A DNA stretch of 64,000 bases from JAICYJ01 sp963797565. Lineage in GTDB: Bacteria > Actinomycetota > Thermoleophilia > Gaiellales > JAICJC01. How positions within the stretch are numbered: position 1 is the stretch's first letter; each line of letters starts with the position of its first letter. The DNA is taken from positions 310,001 through 374,000 of the forward strand of contig CAWCPM010000015.1 in the NCBI GenBank assembly GCA_963797565.1, in the 5' to 3' direction. Below, one piece after another: positions 33,548 to 42,117 of the stretch. Both the position numbers and the translations under genes were made by a program. The notes below the pieces were generated by a model. That model saw only the letters and a list, made by a program, of their open reading frames with translations. It had not been told where the DNA came from and made no database searches.

Positions 33548-34129
33548 ATGCTGACCGACCGCTTCCAGCAGGCGCTGATCTATGCCGCCCAGGTGCACGA
33601 CGGCCAGTCCCGCAAGGGCGGCGAGTCGATCCCGTACCTGGCCCACCTGATGTCGGTGGCGGCGCTGGTGCTGGAGAACGGCGGCGGTGAGGACGAGGCG
33701 ATAGCGGCGCTGCTCCACGACGCGATCGAGGATCGCGGCGATCGCACCAACCTCGAGGAGCTGCGCCATCGCTTCGGCGATCAGGTCGCGTTCATCGTCG
33801 ATGCCTGCAGCGACACCGACCAGCTCCCCAAACCGCCCTGGCAGGGGCGCAAGCAGGCGTACATCGACCGCATGCAGACCGCGCCGGTGGCCGTACTGCG
33901 GGTGGCCTGCGCCGACAAGGTGCACAACGCCCGCTCCACGCTCAGCGACCTGCACGTATACGGCGCCGCCACCTGGCGCAAGTTCGGCAGCACCGTCGAG
34001 CAGCAGCTGTGGTACTACCAAACCCTGTCCGAGCTGTTCTCGCGGCGGCTGCCGGGGCCGCTGTCGGACGAGCTGGCGCGGCTGGTGGCCGAGATCACGG
34101 AGCGGGCGGCCATCACCGAGCCGGGGTAG
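33548..34129 (+). CDS. HD-domain phosphohydrolase (MESH1/small alarmone hydrolase-like)
   Basis: This 193-aa protein is a single HD domain: VHDGQSRKGGESIPYLAHL (the RKG and first His region near residue 25-40), AIAALLHDAIEDRG with the HD pair near 60, and VLRVACADKVHNARSTL with the last Asp. These are the features of the hydrolase half of RelA/SpoT, without a synthetase domain. It probably removes the 3'-diphosphate of (p)ppGpp or acts on a related nucleotide. Leaderless promoter; convergent with the exonuclease gene 5 nt away. Confidence 0.88.
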   Translation: MLTDRFQQALIYAAQVHDGQSRKGGESIPYLAHLMSVAALVLENGGGEDEAIAALLHDAIEDRGDRTNLEELRHRFGDQVAFIVDACSDTDQLPKPPWQGRKQAYIDRMQTAPVAVLRVACADKVHNARSTLSDLHVYGAATWRKFGSTVEQQLWYYQTLSELFSRRLPGPLSDELARLVAEITERAAITEPG

Positions 34130-34134
34130 TTCAG

Positions 34135-34761
34135 CTAGCCATGGCCGGGGAAGTGGCGGTGCGTGGCGACCCGCCGATCGGCGTGCACGAGGTCGGCGAG
34201 CGTGCCGTGGCCGAGGCGCTCCAGCCTCGTTGCGAGAGCGAGGAACACCTGCGCGGTGGTGAGCGCGTCGCCCAGCGCCTGGTGCGGGTGGTGGCTGGGC
34301 AGGCCCAGCTGCTCTGTCAGCGTCTGGAGCGGCTTGTAGCCGGGATCTGCGCCGTCGGCGACGACGCCGTGCAGCCGCCACAGCATCGCGGTGTCGATGA
34401 TGCCGCGGGGCAGCCGTCCGCCCGCCTGCCGCAGTGCCGGGCCCAGGAAGGCGCGCTCGACCCAGGCCGCGTGGGCGATCGGCGTACGGCCCCTGATCGC
34501 CTCGGCCAGCGGCGCCAGCGCCTCTCCCAGCGGGGGCGCCGAGTCGAGGTCGTGGGGCAGGATGCCGTGGATCTCGACAGGCCCGACGTGGCGGCCGGCG
34601 GTCGGCTTGACCATGCCCTGGATCGCCCCGGCGGCGCGGATCCGGCCGCCGTCCAGCGGCACCGCGCCGAACGCGATCACCTCGTCGGTCTTGGGGTCGA
34701 GGCCGGTCAGCTCGACGTCCACGCACAGCAGCGCGGCATCGCGCCACGAACGCCGCCTCAT
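34135..34761 (-). CDS. DnaQ-like 3'-5' exonuclease
   Basis: This 208-aa DEDDh exonuclease has ExoI CVDVELTGLDPKTDEVIAFG (Asp and Glu near residues 14-16), an ExoII region near 95-105 with AHAAWVERAFL, and ExoIII HPHQALGDALTTAQVFLAL with the His and final Asp. It may proofread or trim nucleic acid. The ATG at 34761 overlaps the TGA of the upstream CBS/nucleotidyltransferase gene (ATGA). This pairing with a CNBD-CBS-DUF294 protein recurs in many bacteria and suggests a joint nucleotide-processing role. Confidence 0.88.
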   Translation of the reverse strand: MRRRSWRDAALLCVDVELTGLDPKTDEVIAFGAVPLDGGRIRAAGAIQGMVKPTAGRHVGPVEIHGILPHDLDSAPPLGEALAPLAEAIRGRTPIAHAAWVERAFLGPALRQAGGRLPRGIIDTAMLWRLHGVVADGADPGYKPLQTLTEQLGLPSHHPHQALGDALTTAQVFLALATRLERLGHGTLADLVHADRRVATHRHFPGHG

Positions 34762-36606
34762 AGCCCGGTCAGGCCGAACTCGTTGGCAAGGCCGCGCTGC
34801 ACCTCGGCCACCGCGCGGAAGGCGTCCTTCAGGTAGCGGCGGGTGAGCGGAGCCAGGTCGCGCGGGTCGATCGAGTCGTTCGGCTTCGCCCCCCGGCGCA
34901 GCGCGTCGATCTGGCTCTCCATGCGCAGGTCGGTGAACAGCTCGAACGCGACCTGCAGCGTCGAGGCCGTGCGGCCGTCGAGCGTGCCGGCCCGTTCCGC
35001 CGCGTCCAGGCGCGCGGCGGTGGAGGTCTCCTGCGAGCCGGCCGACATCGCCGCCCAGCGGGCGATGTCGACGACGGGCAGCAGCCCGCCGGACTTGATG
35101 TCGAGGGTGCCGCGCCGCTCGCCGTCGTGCTCGACCACGAAGTCCCGGAAGAAGCCCGTGGGCGGCCGGTCGCTGAGCGCGAACAGGCCCAGCCGCCGCA
35201 GCAGCTGGGGATGGCGCCGGGCGCCCGCGAACACGTCCTCGACGGCGCGCCAGCCCGGACTCGGCCGTCCACACCGGCCGGCCGTCGGTCATCAGCGACA
35301 CCAGGATCAGCGCCTTCTCCTCGGTGGGATCGTCGAGCCACGACCGCGCGGCGGCCAGCCAGGCCCCCTGCGAGCGCAGGAACAGCGGCTGGCAGGCGAC
35401 TGCGCCGTTGCTGCAGCGCGGTATACCGCAGCGCTCGAGGCCGGCCACCACCTCGGCGGCCACCCGTGCGAGCGGCTCCCGCACCGCCGGGTCGTCGCCC
35501 TCGCCCTGCCAGGCGATCGCGCTGTCCTGGTCGGAGCTGGGGAACGCCTCGCGCCGGGCCACGCTGCCGAGCGACAGCCAGGTGAACGGCGCCACGTCCG
35601 GGTGCTGGTCGACGACCAGCTCGATCATGCGGCGGGTGAGCGCGTCATGGACGGTTGCGATCACACGCGAGATGGAGGTGGCGGCAACCTTGGCGTCGTG
35701 CAGGCCGACGATGGTGTCCGACAGCGGTGCCACGGCGGCCGCCAGCTCCTCGACGGTGGTCGCCGCCGTGATCGCCCTGCGCAGGTGGAAAGGCGTGCGG
35801 GTCTCGACCGCCATCAGGTCGGTGTCGGAGATGACGCCGATCACGCGGCCGGACGCGTCCACCACCGGCAGGTGGCGGACGCCGCGGTCGAGCATGTCCA
35901 GCAGCGCGTCGGCGCCGGTGACGTCGTCGGCGATGGTGGTGGCCGGGGCGGTCATCACCTGTGACACGGGGGTGTCGGCGGGCACACCGGCGGCGACCAC
36001 GCGCTCGCGCAGGTCGCGGTCGGTGACGATGCCGAATCCGTCGCCGAGGTCGACCAGGACGGACGACGAGCTGGCCTCGACCATGCGGCGGGCCGCCTCC
36101 TGCACGGTTGCGGCGGGAGCGGCGATCACCGGGTCGCCGCGGAGCAGGCGGCTGACCGGGCGGCGGGCGGGGTCGACCACGGCGATCGCCAGCGGATCCA
36201 GGTCGCGCTGCAGCATCTCGTAGCGGCCCGCCAGCGAGCGGGCCGCGAACCGCAGGGCGGCCGGCCGGGCCAGCACCGGGCGGATGGCCTCGGCCGGCAG
36301 GCGGTAGAGCAGCGAGTCCTCGGCGGCCCGCACCGCCAGCGCCGTCGGCCACTCCGACAGCAGCGAGGCGTGCCCGAACATCTCGCCCTCGGAAAGCATG
36401 TCCACGACCCGATCGCCGTCCAGCAGCTCGACGGCGCCGCGTCGCACCACCCAGGCCACGCCGGGCGCGGTCACGGCCTGCTCGAGCACCATGGTTCCGG
36501 CCTCGGCGAACTCGATCTCGCAGGCCGCGGCCACCTCGTCCAGCTCCTCCTCGCTGAGCGTGTCGAAGGGCGGGTGGTCGCGCAGGAATTCCGCGATCTC
36601 GTGCAT
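34758..36606 (-). CDS. CNBD-CBS-DUF294 nucleotidyltransferase, frameshifted
   Basis: About 616 aa: a cyclic-nucleotide-binding-like domain (residues 10-120, GEMFGHASLLSEWP), two CBS domains (150-270, with FGIVTDRDLRERVVAAG and VIGVISDTDLMAVE), a DUF294 nucleotidyltransferase (290-420, SLGSVARREAFPSSDQDSAI with the metal Asp pair) and the DUF294 C-terminal domain (440-616). One extra base breaks it in the last domain; removing a base from CCC at 35254-35256 joins TAESG to WRAVEDVFAGAR. It probably senses an adenyl nucleotide and transfers NMP to a protein or small molecule. It is followed by an overlapping exonuclease gene. The ATG at 36606 lies 10 nt after TAGGAT. Confidence 0.85.
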
Positions 36607-36722
36607 ATGGAGAACGATCCTAAGGTTCGGGAACGGTAAATGTTTTACGCGGGTGATTGACGCGGCACGCACCGTTCGCTACCCCGAGCCTACGGAGTTC
36701 ATCGGTTGAAGGGGGTCAAACG

Positions 36723-36830
36723 ATGATGAAGTCCCAGACAGTGTCGACGACCGTGGCGATCATCGCGCCGCCCGCCGGCATGCGAAGGTTGAGCGGCACG
36801 ATCACGGTTCGCCGCATCGTTCCGCGCTGA
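36723..36830 (+). CDS. Possible small ORF, 35 aa
   Basis: Two ATGs at 36723 follow a GAAGGGGG run by about 8 nt and open a 35-codon frame ending in a TGA, encoding a basic peptide with VAIIAPPAGMRRL. The antisense strand also has a short open frame here, with a hydrophobic end (VVDTVWDFIIV), so only conservation could tell which, if either, is real. It is listed because of the Shine-Dalgarno match. Confidence 0.25.
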   Translation: MMKSQTVSTTVAIIAPPAGMRRLSGTITVRRIVPR

Positions 36831-36871
36831 GTAGCGGGGGTCTGATCTTGGGTCGCGCACGGGGGACGTGC

Positions 36872-36877
36872 TAGCGT
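36872..36877 (+). promoter_or_regulatory. -10 element (TAGCGT) for the membrane-protein gene
   Basis: TAGCGT, 6 nt, then GTG 36884. The spacing supports the GTG start. Confidence 0.45.
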
Positions 36878-36883
36878 CAACCC

Positions 36884-37372
36884 GTGCGCGACTCGAGATA
36901 TCACGGCGGTTTTGACCATCCCGTCAGGGCGTTCCTGATCGGCGTCACCCTGCTGGTGCTGCTGTTCGGAGGGTTCGTGGTCGGTATCGAGGCCGGCAAA
37001 AACCCAATCGAGCAGACGAGTGCGGCCGTTCGAGTCGTGACCACGAAGGGCCACGTTCAGACGATCACGGTTCCGGTGCCGGTTGTGCGCACCGTGATCA
37101 ACGGCCACACCAGCGTCGTCACGCTGCCCGGAACGGTGCGCCGGCAGGTGGTCGGTGGCAAGACGATCTACAGCTATGGCGCGATCGAGCCGGCGACTGG
37201 CGCCGACTCCGGCTTCACAGACAGCGGCGCGACCGTCTTCGTTCCGACAACGGTGACGGTGACCTCGCCGCCCGAGACGGTGACCTCGCCGCCCGAGACG
37301 GTGACCGTTACGGAGACCGAGCCGCCGCCCTCGTCGACCGACTCCTCCGGCACCGCCCAGACCGGGCCCTGA
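36884..37372 (+). CDS. Single-pass membrane protein with Thr/Pro-rich tail
   Basis: This 162-aa protein has a short basic N-terminus, one helix (AFLIGVTLLVLLFGGFVVGI near residues 16-35), a beta-rich extracytoplasmic part with several TVxVP strands, and a Thr/Pro/Ser-rich end containing a 7-residue unit (TVTSPPE) repeated twice from a 21-bp DNA tandem repeat (37256-37297). The N-terminus inside, tail outside orientation is inferred from the charge. Such proteins may span the peptidoglycan. No family is recognised. GTG start from a leaderless promoter. Confidence 0.72.
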   Translation: MRDSRYHGGFDHPVRAFLIGVTLLVLLFGGFVVGIEAGKNPIEQTSAAVRVVTTKGHVQTITVPVPVVRTVINGHTSVVTLPGTVRRQVVGGKTIYSYGAIEPATGADSGFTDSGATVFVPTTVTVTSPPETVTSPPETVTVTETEPPPSSTDSSGTAQTGP

Positions 37373-37605
37373 GCGGCCCACGGGCGCGTGCCGATTCTGC
37401 AACGACGTGTTGCGACTTTGCGGCCGACCTCGCACACGGCCCTAATCGGGCTCTGAGCCCTGATTTGAGCGATTTCGCTCAACGAAGCCATTCGCCTGTC
37501 ACGGCGCCCGTGACATCCATCAGGGTTGTGTCACGAAGTGTTCGCGAGGGCCGAGTCGGGCTCTGAGCCCTGGTCGACCGGGCAAAAGCGGCGTCGAGCA
37601 GTCGT
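37373..37605. repeat. Convergent intergenic region with two GGGCTCTGAGCCC palindromes
   Basis: No gene is seen. The 13-bp palindrome GGGCTCTGAGCCC occurs at 37448-37460 and again at 37558-37570, with a CCCGTGACATCCATCAGGG-type imperfect stem between them (about 37511-37529). The order and spacing resemble the region at 54479-54688. Bidirectional termination between the two convergent genes is plausible. Confidence 0.55.
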
Positions 37606-38199
37606 TTACGGCCGATAGGCCTGTAGCTCCGGGCCGTGGCGCTTCAGCCACGTCTGGGCGGCCCGGCGGGACGGATAGGCGTCATCCACCAGCTGCCAGA
37701 AGCGGCGCGAGTGGTTCATCTGGCGGAGGTGGCACAGCTCGTGGACGACGACGTAGTCGGCGACCCAGGCCGGCGCCATCACCAGCCGCCACGAGAACGA
37801 GAGCGTGCCGCGGGTCGAGCATGACCCCCACCGCGAGCGCGGGTCGCCGACCCGGATCCGCGACCAGCCGCCGAGCTCGAGCCGGTCCGCCTCACGCTCG
37901 ACCGTCTCCGTCAGCATCCCCCGCGCCTGCCGCCGGTACCAGGCGCTCAGGTCGCCACGGGGAGCCGGCAGCGGCTCCCCGTCCAGCCAGGCGACGCCGT
38001 CGCGCTGCAGGCCCAGCGAGGGCTCCGGCTCGGCCGCGCGCCGCCGCTCGATCCACTCCCGGTGCTCCGCCACGAACCCGTCGATCCACGCGGCCGAGGT
38101 GCCCGGCGGCACCACCACCTCGACCGGCCGGTGCGGCGCCACCACGATCCGCGCCCGGCGCACACGGCTGGACTCGCGGATCAGCAGAGGCGGCGTCAT
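37606..38199 (-). CDS. YgjP-like (DUF45) metallopeptidase
   Basis: This 197-aa protein has the zinc metallopeptidase motif VVVHELCHLRQMNHSRRFW near residue 155 (HExxH) and the family marker RSRWGSCSTRGTLSFSWRL before it. This YgjP-like gluzincin family often acts near DNA-repair or restriction genes, but here it stands alone. The third zinc ligand is likely H in NHSRRFW. ATG 38199 follows a TAGTCT hexamer by 6 nt and lies back to back with the MFS promoter. Substrate unknown. Confidence 0.9.
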   Translation of the reverse strand: MTPPLLIRESSRVRRARIVVAPHRPVEVVVPPGTSAAWIDGFVAEHREWIERRRAAEPEPSLGLQRDGVAWLDGEPLPAPRGDLSAWYRRQARGMLTETVEREADRLELGGWSRIRVGDPRSRWGSCSTRGTLSFSWRLVMAPAWVADYVVVHELCHLRQMNHSRRFWQLVDDAYPSRRAAQTWLKRHGPELQAYRP

Positions 38200-38205
38200 C
38201 GCTCG

Positions 38206-38211
38206 AGACTA
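38206..38211 (-). promoter_or_regulatory. -10 element (TAGTCT) for the metallopeptidase gene
   Basis: TAGTCT ends 6 nt before the ATG at 38199, and is divergent from 38216-38221. Confidence 0.5.
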
Positions 38212-38215
38212 CCCA

Positions 38216-38221
38216 TAGACT
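38216..38221 (+). promoter_or_regulatory. -10 element (TAGACT) for the MFS gene
   Basis: TAGACT, 6 nt, then ATG 38228. Only 4 nt separate it from the opposed element of the metallopeptidase gene. Confidence 0.5.
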
Positions 38222-38227
38222 CGGCCG

Positions 38228-39370
38228 ATGCGACGGCTCCTGATCCTGCTCTACGCGCTGATCTTCGTGGACGAGGTGGCGCTGGTGTCGCTGGTGCCGC
38301 TGCTGCCGTCCTACCGCGACGCCTTCGACCTGTCGGGGTTCGAGTCGGGAGTCGCCCTCTCGGCGGCGAGCCTCGCGATCGTCGCCGGTGCCATCCCCGG
38401 CGGAGTGGCCGGCGACCGGCTCGGCCACCGCCGCGTCACGCTCGCGGCCGGCATGCTGCTGGCCGTCTCCTGCCTCGGCCAGGGGCTCGCCGTCGGCCTC
38501 TGGACGCTGGTCGCGGCCCGGCTGGCCTTTGGCGTTTCCTCGGCCGTGATCTGGTCGGCCGGCCTGTCGTGGCTGTCCGACTCCGCCGGTGAGGATCGGC
38601 CCGGCGCCGTCGGCGCCGTGATCGCGGTGGCCGGCCTGGGCGGGATGGTCGGCCCGGTGTTCGCGGGCGTCCTGGCCGATCGCGTCGGCCGTGGCGCCCC
38701 CTTTCTGATCCTGGCCGCCGTTGCGCTGGGGCTGGTCGTCGCGCTCGCCTTCGCCGACCACGGCAGCGAGGGTCGCCACGAGCAGCAGCTGCGGCTGGCC
38801 GCAGCGGTCGGCCTGGCCCGCCGCAACCCGCTGATCGCGGGCGCCGTCACCCTGATGCTGCTGGGCGGCTTCTCGGACGGCGTCGTGTTCCTGGTCGCCC
38901 CCGCCCAGCTCAGCGACGCCGGCCACTCGACCGCCACCATCGGGGTGATCCTCTCGGTCGGCTCGGGCCTGTTCATCGCCTGCAGCGCGCTCGCCGCGCG
39001 CACCGGAAAGTGGACGGTGACCCTGGTCGCAGGCGCCATCTGCACCGCCCTCTCCGCCCTGGTGCTGCTGCCGGTGCTCGGCACCAGCGCGTCGGCGGTC
39101 GTGGCCGGCATGCTGATCGTGCGCGCCGCGCCGCTCGGCTTCATGTACGCGGTCGCGCTGCCGCTGGGCGTGCGCGGCGCGCGCGGCGCCGGGATCGGCG
39201 TGGGCGCCGTCAACGGCATGACCGCCTTCGCATGGGGCGCCGCCAGCTTCGCCGGCGCGATCGTCGCCGGCGCCGGCCTCGACCAGCCCGGCCCGAGCGC
39301 CGTCTACGGCTTCCTGACCGCCTGCTGCCTCGCCGCCACGGCCTACCTGCTGGCGCTGAGCCGGCGCTAG
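38228..39370 (+). CDS. MFS transporter
   Basis: This intact 380-aa, 12-helix MFS transporter is the undamaged paralogue of the gene at 2643. The first helix region ALIFVDEVALVSLVPLLPSY matches that gene's IFIGEVVWTSLVPLVPTY, and GDRLGHRRVTLAAGM is the loop 2-3 motif. It has few charged residues within helices, consistent with export of a neutral or amphipathic compound. It starts 6 nt after a TAGACT hexamer. No neighbouring enzyme gene indicates the substrate. Confidence 0.9.
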   Translation: MRRLLILLYALIFVDEVALVSLVPLLPSYRDAFDLSGFESGVALSAASLAIVAGAIPGGVAGDRLGHRRVTLAAGMLLAVSCLGQGLAVGLWTLVAARLAFGVSSAVIWSAGLSWLSDSAGEDRPGAVGAVIAVAGLGGMVGPVFAGVLADRVGRGAPFLILAAVALGLVVALAFADHGSEGRHEQQLRLAAAVGLARRNPLIAGAVTLMLLGGFSDGVVFLVAPAQLSDAGHSTATIGVILSVGSGLFIACSALAARTGKWTVTLVAGAICTALSALVLLPVLGTSASAVVAGMLIVRAAPLGFMYAVALPLGVRGARGAGIGVGAVNGMTAFAWGAASFAGAIVAGAGLDQPGPSAVYGFLTACCLAATAYLLALSRR

Positions 39371-39487
39371 CCCCCCGGCGGCGGTGCGGATTACCGCACC
39401 TGCTGACACCTGTTCTCCGCATATCGCAGAGAGCGCCCTTCGGTCAGGCTGCGGGCAGTCAATCCAATCCGAAGGGATCTCTCAGTC

Positions 39488-41899
39488 ATGTCTTCCAGTC
39501 CACCACGCAAGAACCTGGCCGCCCGGATGGGCGGCTGGAGTGCCAAGCACCGTTGGACGTCCTTGGGACTCTGGATCGTGTTCGTCATCGCCGCGGTTGC
39601 GATCGGTATCGCAGTCGGGCAGGTCAACGTCTCGAACGCCCGCCTCGGCGACGGCGAGTCGGGGCACATCAATCGCGTCATCGACGACGCCAACTTCACA
39701 TCGCATGCGCACGAGATGGTGCTCGTGCAGTCACAGAACCTGACCGCGAAGGACGCCGCGTTCCGCTCGGGCGTCGACAGCGTGATCGCCAAGGTCGGCA
39801 GCTACGACGAGGTGATCAAGATCGAGAACCCGTACTCGAAGGCCTATCCCGGCCAGATCACCAAGGACGGGCACTCGGCGCTGGTGCGGTTCCAGATCTC
39901 GGGCGACAGCGAGACCGCCCCCGATCGCATCCAGCCGGTGATGGACGGTGTCGCGTCGCTGCGCGCCGCCAACCCGGATCTCACCATCCGCGAGTTCGGC
40001 GAGGCCTCGGCCACGCACGTGCTCAACGACAAGATCAACGCCGACTTCGCGAACGCCCGCAACGTCTCCCTGCCGCTGACCATGATCATCCTGTTGATCG
40101 CGTTCGGCGCGCTGGTTGCGGCCGGCATCCCGGTGCTGCTGGCGTTCTCGGCGGTGCTGGCCACGTTCGGCCTGAACTCGATCGTCAGCCACGTGATCCC
40201 CACGGTGGACGTCGCCCAAGAGGTGATCCTGATGATCGGCATGGCGGTCGGCGTCGACTACTCGCTGTTCTACCTGCAGCGGGAGCGGCGGGAGCGGTTG
40301 GCCACCAAGCCGGCCGACACGGCCGCGATCGCGGCCGCCAAGCAGGCGCGGCGGGCCGCAAGGCGCTCCGGCGACGCCGAGGCTGTCGTCTCGGCCAAGC
40401 AGGCGCTGCGCGAAGCAAAGCAGCAGTCCATGCAGAATCGCCGCAGCGCGCTCGAGATGGCAGCGTCCACCTCGGGCCAGGCGGTGCTGATCTCCGGCTT
40501 CACGGTCATGATCGCGATGGCGGGCATGCTGCTCTCAGGCGACGCCACGTTCGTGGCGCTGGGGGTTGCCTCCATGCTGGTCGTGGCCGCGGCCATGGTC
40601 GGTTCGCTGACCGGCCTGCCGGCGGTGCTGTCGCTGCTGGGCGACCGCGTCGAGCGTGGGCGCGTGCTGTCCTGGTTCACCTACCCCGTCCGCAAGGTCG
40701 CGGGTACGGGCAACCGCGTCTCCGCCCGCTCCGCGTCCGGCCAGGGCCGGATCTGGGCGGCCATCCTCGACCGCGTGCTGCGTCGCCCGGTCGTGGCCGT
40801 GATCCTCGCCGGCGGCCTGCTGGTTGCGCTGGCGATCCCGGCTCTGACCATCAAGACCGAGACGCCCACGTTCAAGTTCCTTCCCCCCAACCTGGAGGTC
40901 GTGAAGACGTACAACGCAGTCCAGAAGGCGTTCCCCGGCAAGGGCGATCCGGCCACGGTCGCGTTCAAGACCGGCGACGTCAACTCTCCTGAGGCGCGGC
41001 AGGCGATCGCCGACTTCAAGAAGGCGGCCGTCGCCACCGGGCAGGTCAACCTGCCGATCGACGTCAACACCAACCCGGCCGGGACGGTCGCCGTGATGAC
41101 GGTGCCGATCCAGGGCGACGGCGCCAACGCCGCCTCCCAGCAGGCCGTCCGCACGCTGCGCGACCGGGTGATCCCGGCCACGATCGGGCACGAGCTGCCC
41201 AGCGCCGACGTCGGCGTCACCGGTGACACGGCCTCGTCGATGGACTTCAACAGCCTGATGAAGGTGCGCACGCCGATCGTGTTCGCGTTCGTGCTGGGGC
41301 TGGCGTTCCTGCTGATGCTGGTGACGTTCCGGTCGATCGTGATCCCGATCAAGGCGATCCTGCTGAACCTGCTGTCGGTGGGCGCCGCCTACGGGGTGCT
41401 GGTGCTGGTCTTCCAGCACGGCATCGGCGAGTCGCTGCTCGGGTTCCACTCGACCGGCACCATCGCCAACTGGCTGCCGCTGTTCCTGTTCGTGATCCTG
41501 TTCGGGCTCTCGATGGACTACCACGTGTTCATCCTGAGCCGGGTCAAGGAGCTGGTGGACAACGGCATGCCGACCGAGGATGCCGTCACCGAGGGCATCA
41601 AGGACACGGCCGGCACGGTCACCAGCGCGGCGATCGTGATGGTCGGGGTGTTCGGCCTGTTCGCCACGCTGTCGGTGCTCGACGTCAAGCAGCTGGGCGT
41701 GGGCGCGGCGGCGGCGGTGCTGATCGACGCCACCGTGATCCGGGGCGTGCTGCTGCCCGCCACGATGAAGCTGCTGGGCGATTGGAACTGGTACCTGCCC
41801 AGCTGGCTGGAGTGGCTGCCGACGCTGACCTCGCACGGCTCGGTCGCGCCGGACAGCGGCACCCGCAGCCCGATCGACGGCGAGCCGGTCACGGCCTAG
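39488..41899 (+). CDS. MMPL-family (RND) transporter
   Basis: This 803-aa RND-type exporter has two matching halves. Each has a helix, a large periplasmic loop and a five-helix bundle; the first bundle carries MIGMAVGVDYSLFYLQRERR near residue 255 and the second LFGLSMDYHVFILSRVKEL near 675, where the Asp-Tyr pairs carry the proton relay. An insertion of about 60 Ala/Arg/Lys-rich residues (300-360, RAARRSGDAEAVVSAKQALR) follows the first pair and may form a cytoplasmic coiled coil. The family exports lipids or drugs. The ATG at 39488 follows an AAGGGATC run. A GC hairpin after the stop may terminate it. Confidence 0.93.
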   Translation: MSSSPPRKNLAARMGGWSAKHRWTSLGLWIVFVIAAVAIGIAVGQVNVSNARLGDGESGHINRVIDDANFTSHAHEMVLVQSQNLTAKDAAFRSGVDSVIAKVGSYDEVIKIENPYSKAYPGQITKDGHSALVRFQISGDSETAPDRIQPVMDGVASLRAANPDLTIREFGEASATHVLNDKINADFANARNVSLPLTMIILLIAFGALVAAGIPVLLAFSAVLATFGLNSIVSHVIPTVDVAQEVILMIGMAVGVDYSLFYLQRERRERLATKPADTAAIAAAKQARRAARRSGDAEAVVSAKQALREAKQQSMQNRRSALEMAASTSGQAVLISGFTVMIAMAGMLLSGDATFVALGVASMLVVAAAMVGSLTGLPAVLSLLGDRVERGRVLSWFTYPVRKVAGTGNRVSARSASGQGRIWAAILDRVLRRPVVAVILAGGLLVALAIPALTIKTETPTFKFLPPNLEVVKTYNAVQKAFPGKGDPATVAFKTGDVNSPEARQAIADFKKAAVATGQVNLPIDVNTNPAGTVAVMTVPIQGDGANAASQQAVRTLRDRVIPATIGHELPSADVGVTGDTASSMDFNSLMKVRTPIVFAFVLGLAFLLMLVTFRSIVIPIKAILLNLLSVGAAYGVLVLVFQHGIGESLLGFHSTGTIANWLPLFLFVILFGLSMDYHVFILSRVKELVDNGMPTEDAVTEGIKDTAGTVTSAAIVMVGVFGLFATLSVLDVKQLGVGAAAAVLIDATVIRGVLLPATMKLLGDWNWYLPSWLEWLPTLTSHGSVAPDSGTRSPIDGEPVTA

Positions 41900-41913
41900 C
41901 GGCCGCCGGGAGA

Positions 41914-41945
41914 GGCCCGGTCGCTCCTTCGGGGGCGGCCGGGCC
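41914..41945 (+). terminator. Hairpin terminator after the MMPL gene
   Basis: GGCCCGG (41914-41920) pairs with CCGGGCC (41939-41945), with an inner GCTCC/GGGGC stem and a TTCG loop. It starts 15 nt after the MMPL stop. The U tract is weak (TTC), usual for GC-rich actinobacteria. Confidence 0.5.
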
Positions 41946-41968
41946 TTCGTGCGCGTGACGGCCGGCGG

Positions 41969-41974
41969 TACGCT
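41969..41974 (+). promoter_or_regulatory. -10 element (TACGCT) before a 24-codon ORF
   Basis: TACGCT is followed by 6 nt and ATG 41981, the same geometry as the other leaderless promoters. It is the likely start of the PAP2-flippase transcript. Confidence 0.4.
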
Positions 41975-41980
41975 TGCCCG

Positions 41981-42055
41981 ATGCGGCCGAACGAGCTGTC
42001 CAGCGGTGGATCCCGGGTCTTCCCGCTCGATCAAGCGCAGCTTCCCGGGGGATAA
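41981..42055 (+). CDS. Candidate leaderless small ORF, 24 aa, upstream of the PAP2-flippase gene
   Basis: ATG 41981 lies exactly 6 nt after TACGCT and opens 24 codons (MRPNELSSGGSRVF start) ending at a TAA at 42053-42055, 62 nt before the PAP2-flippase ATG. If the promoter is real, ribosomes would start on this codon first. It could be a leader peptide or simply the 5' end of the transcript. There is no match to a known family. Confidence 0.35.
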   Translation: MRPNELSSGGSRVFPLDQAQLPGG

Positions 42056-42117
42056 CCGCACCAATCCCTCTGGCAAACCGTATCGATCGGGGATGCCGGC
42101 GGTGACACGCTGCGTGC

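Larger units (their letters stand above)
36607..36883. other. Intergenic region, 277 bp
   Basis: This region holds the divergent promoters of the genes at 36606 (TAGGAT, 36617-36622, minus strand) and 36884 (TAGCGT), and one short reading frame (36723-36830) after an AAGGGGG run. It is less GC-rich than the rest of the window. A 33-codon minus-strand frame covers the same bases. No RNA gene is recognised. Confidence 0.5.
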
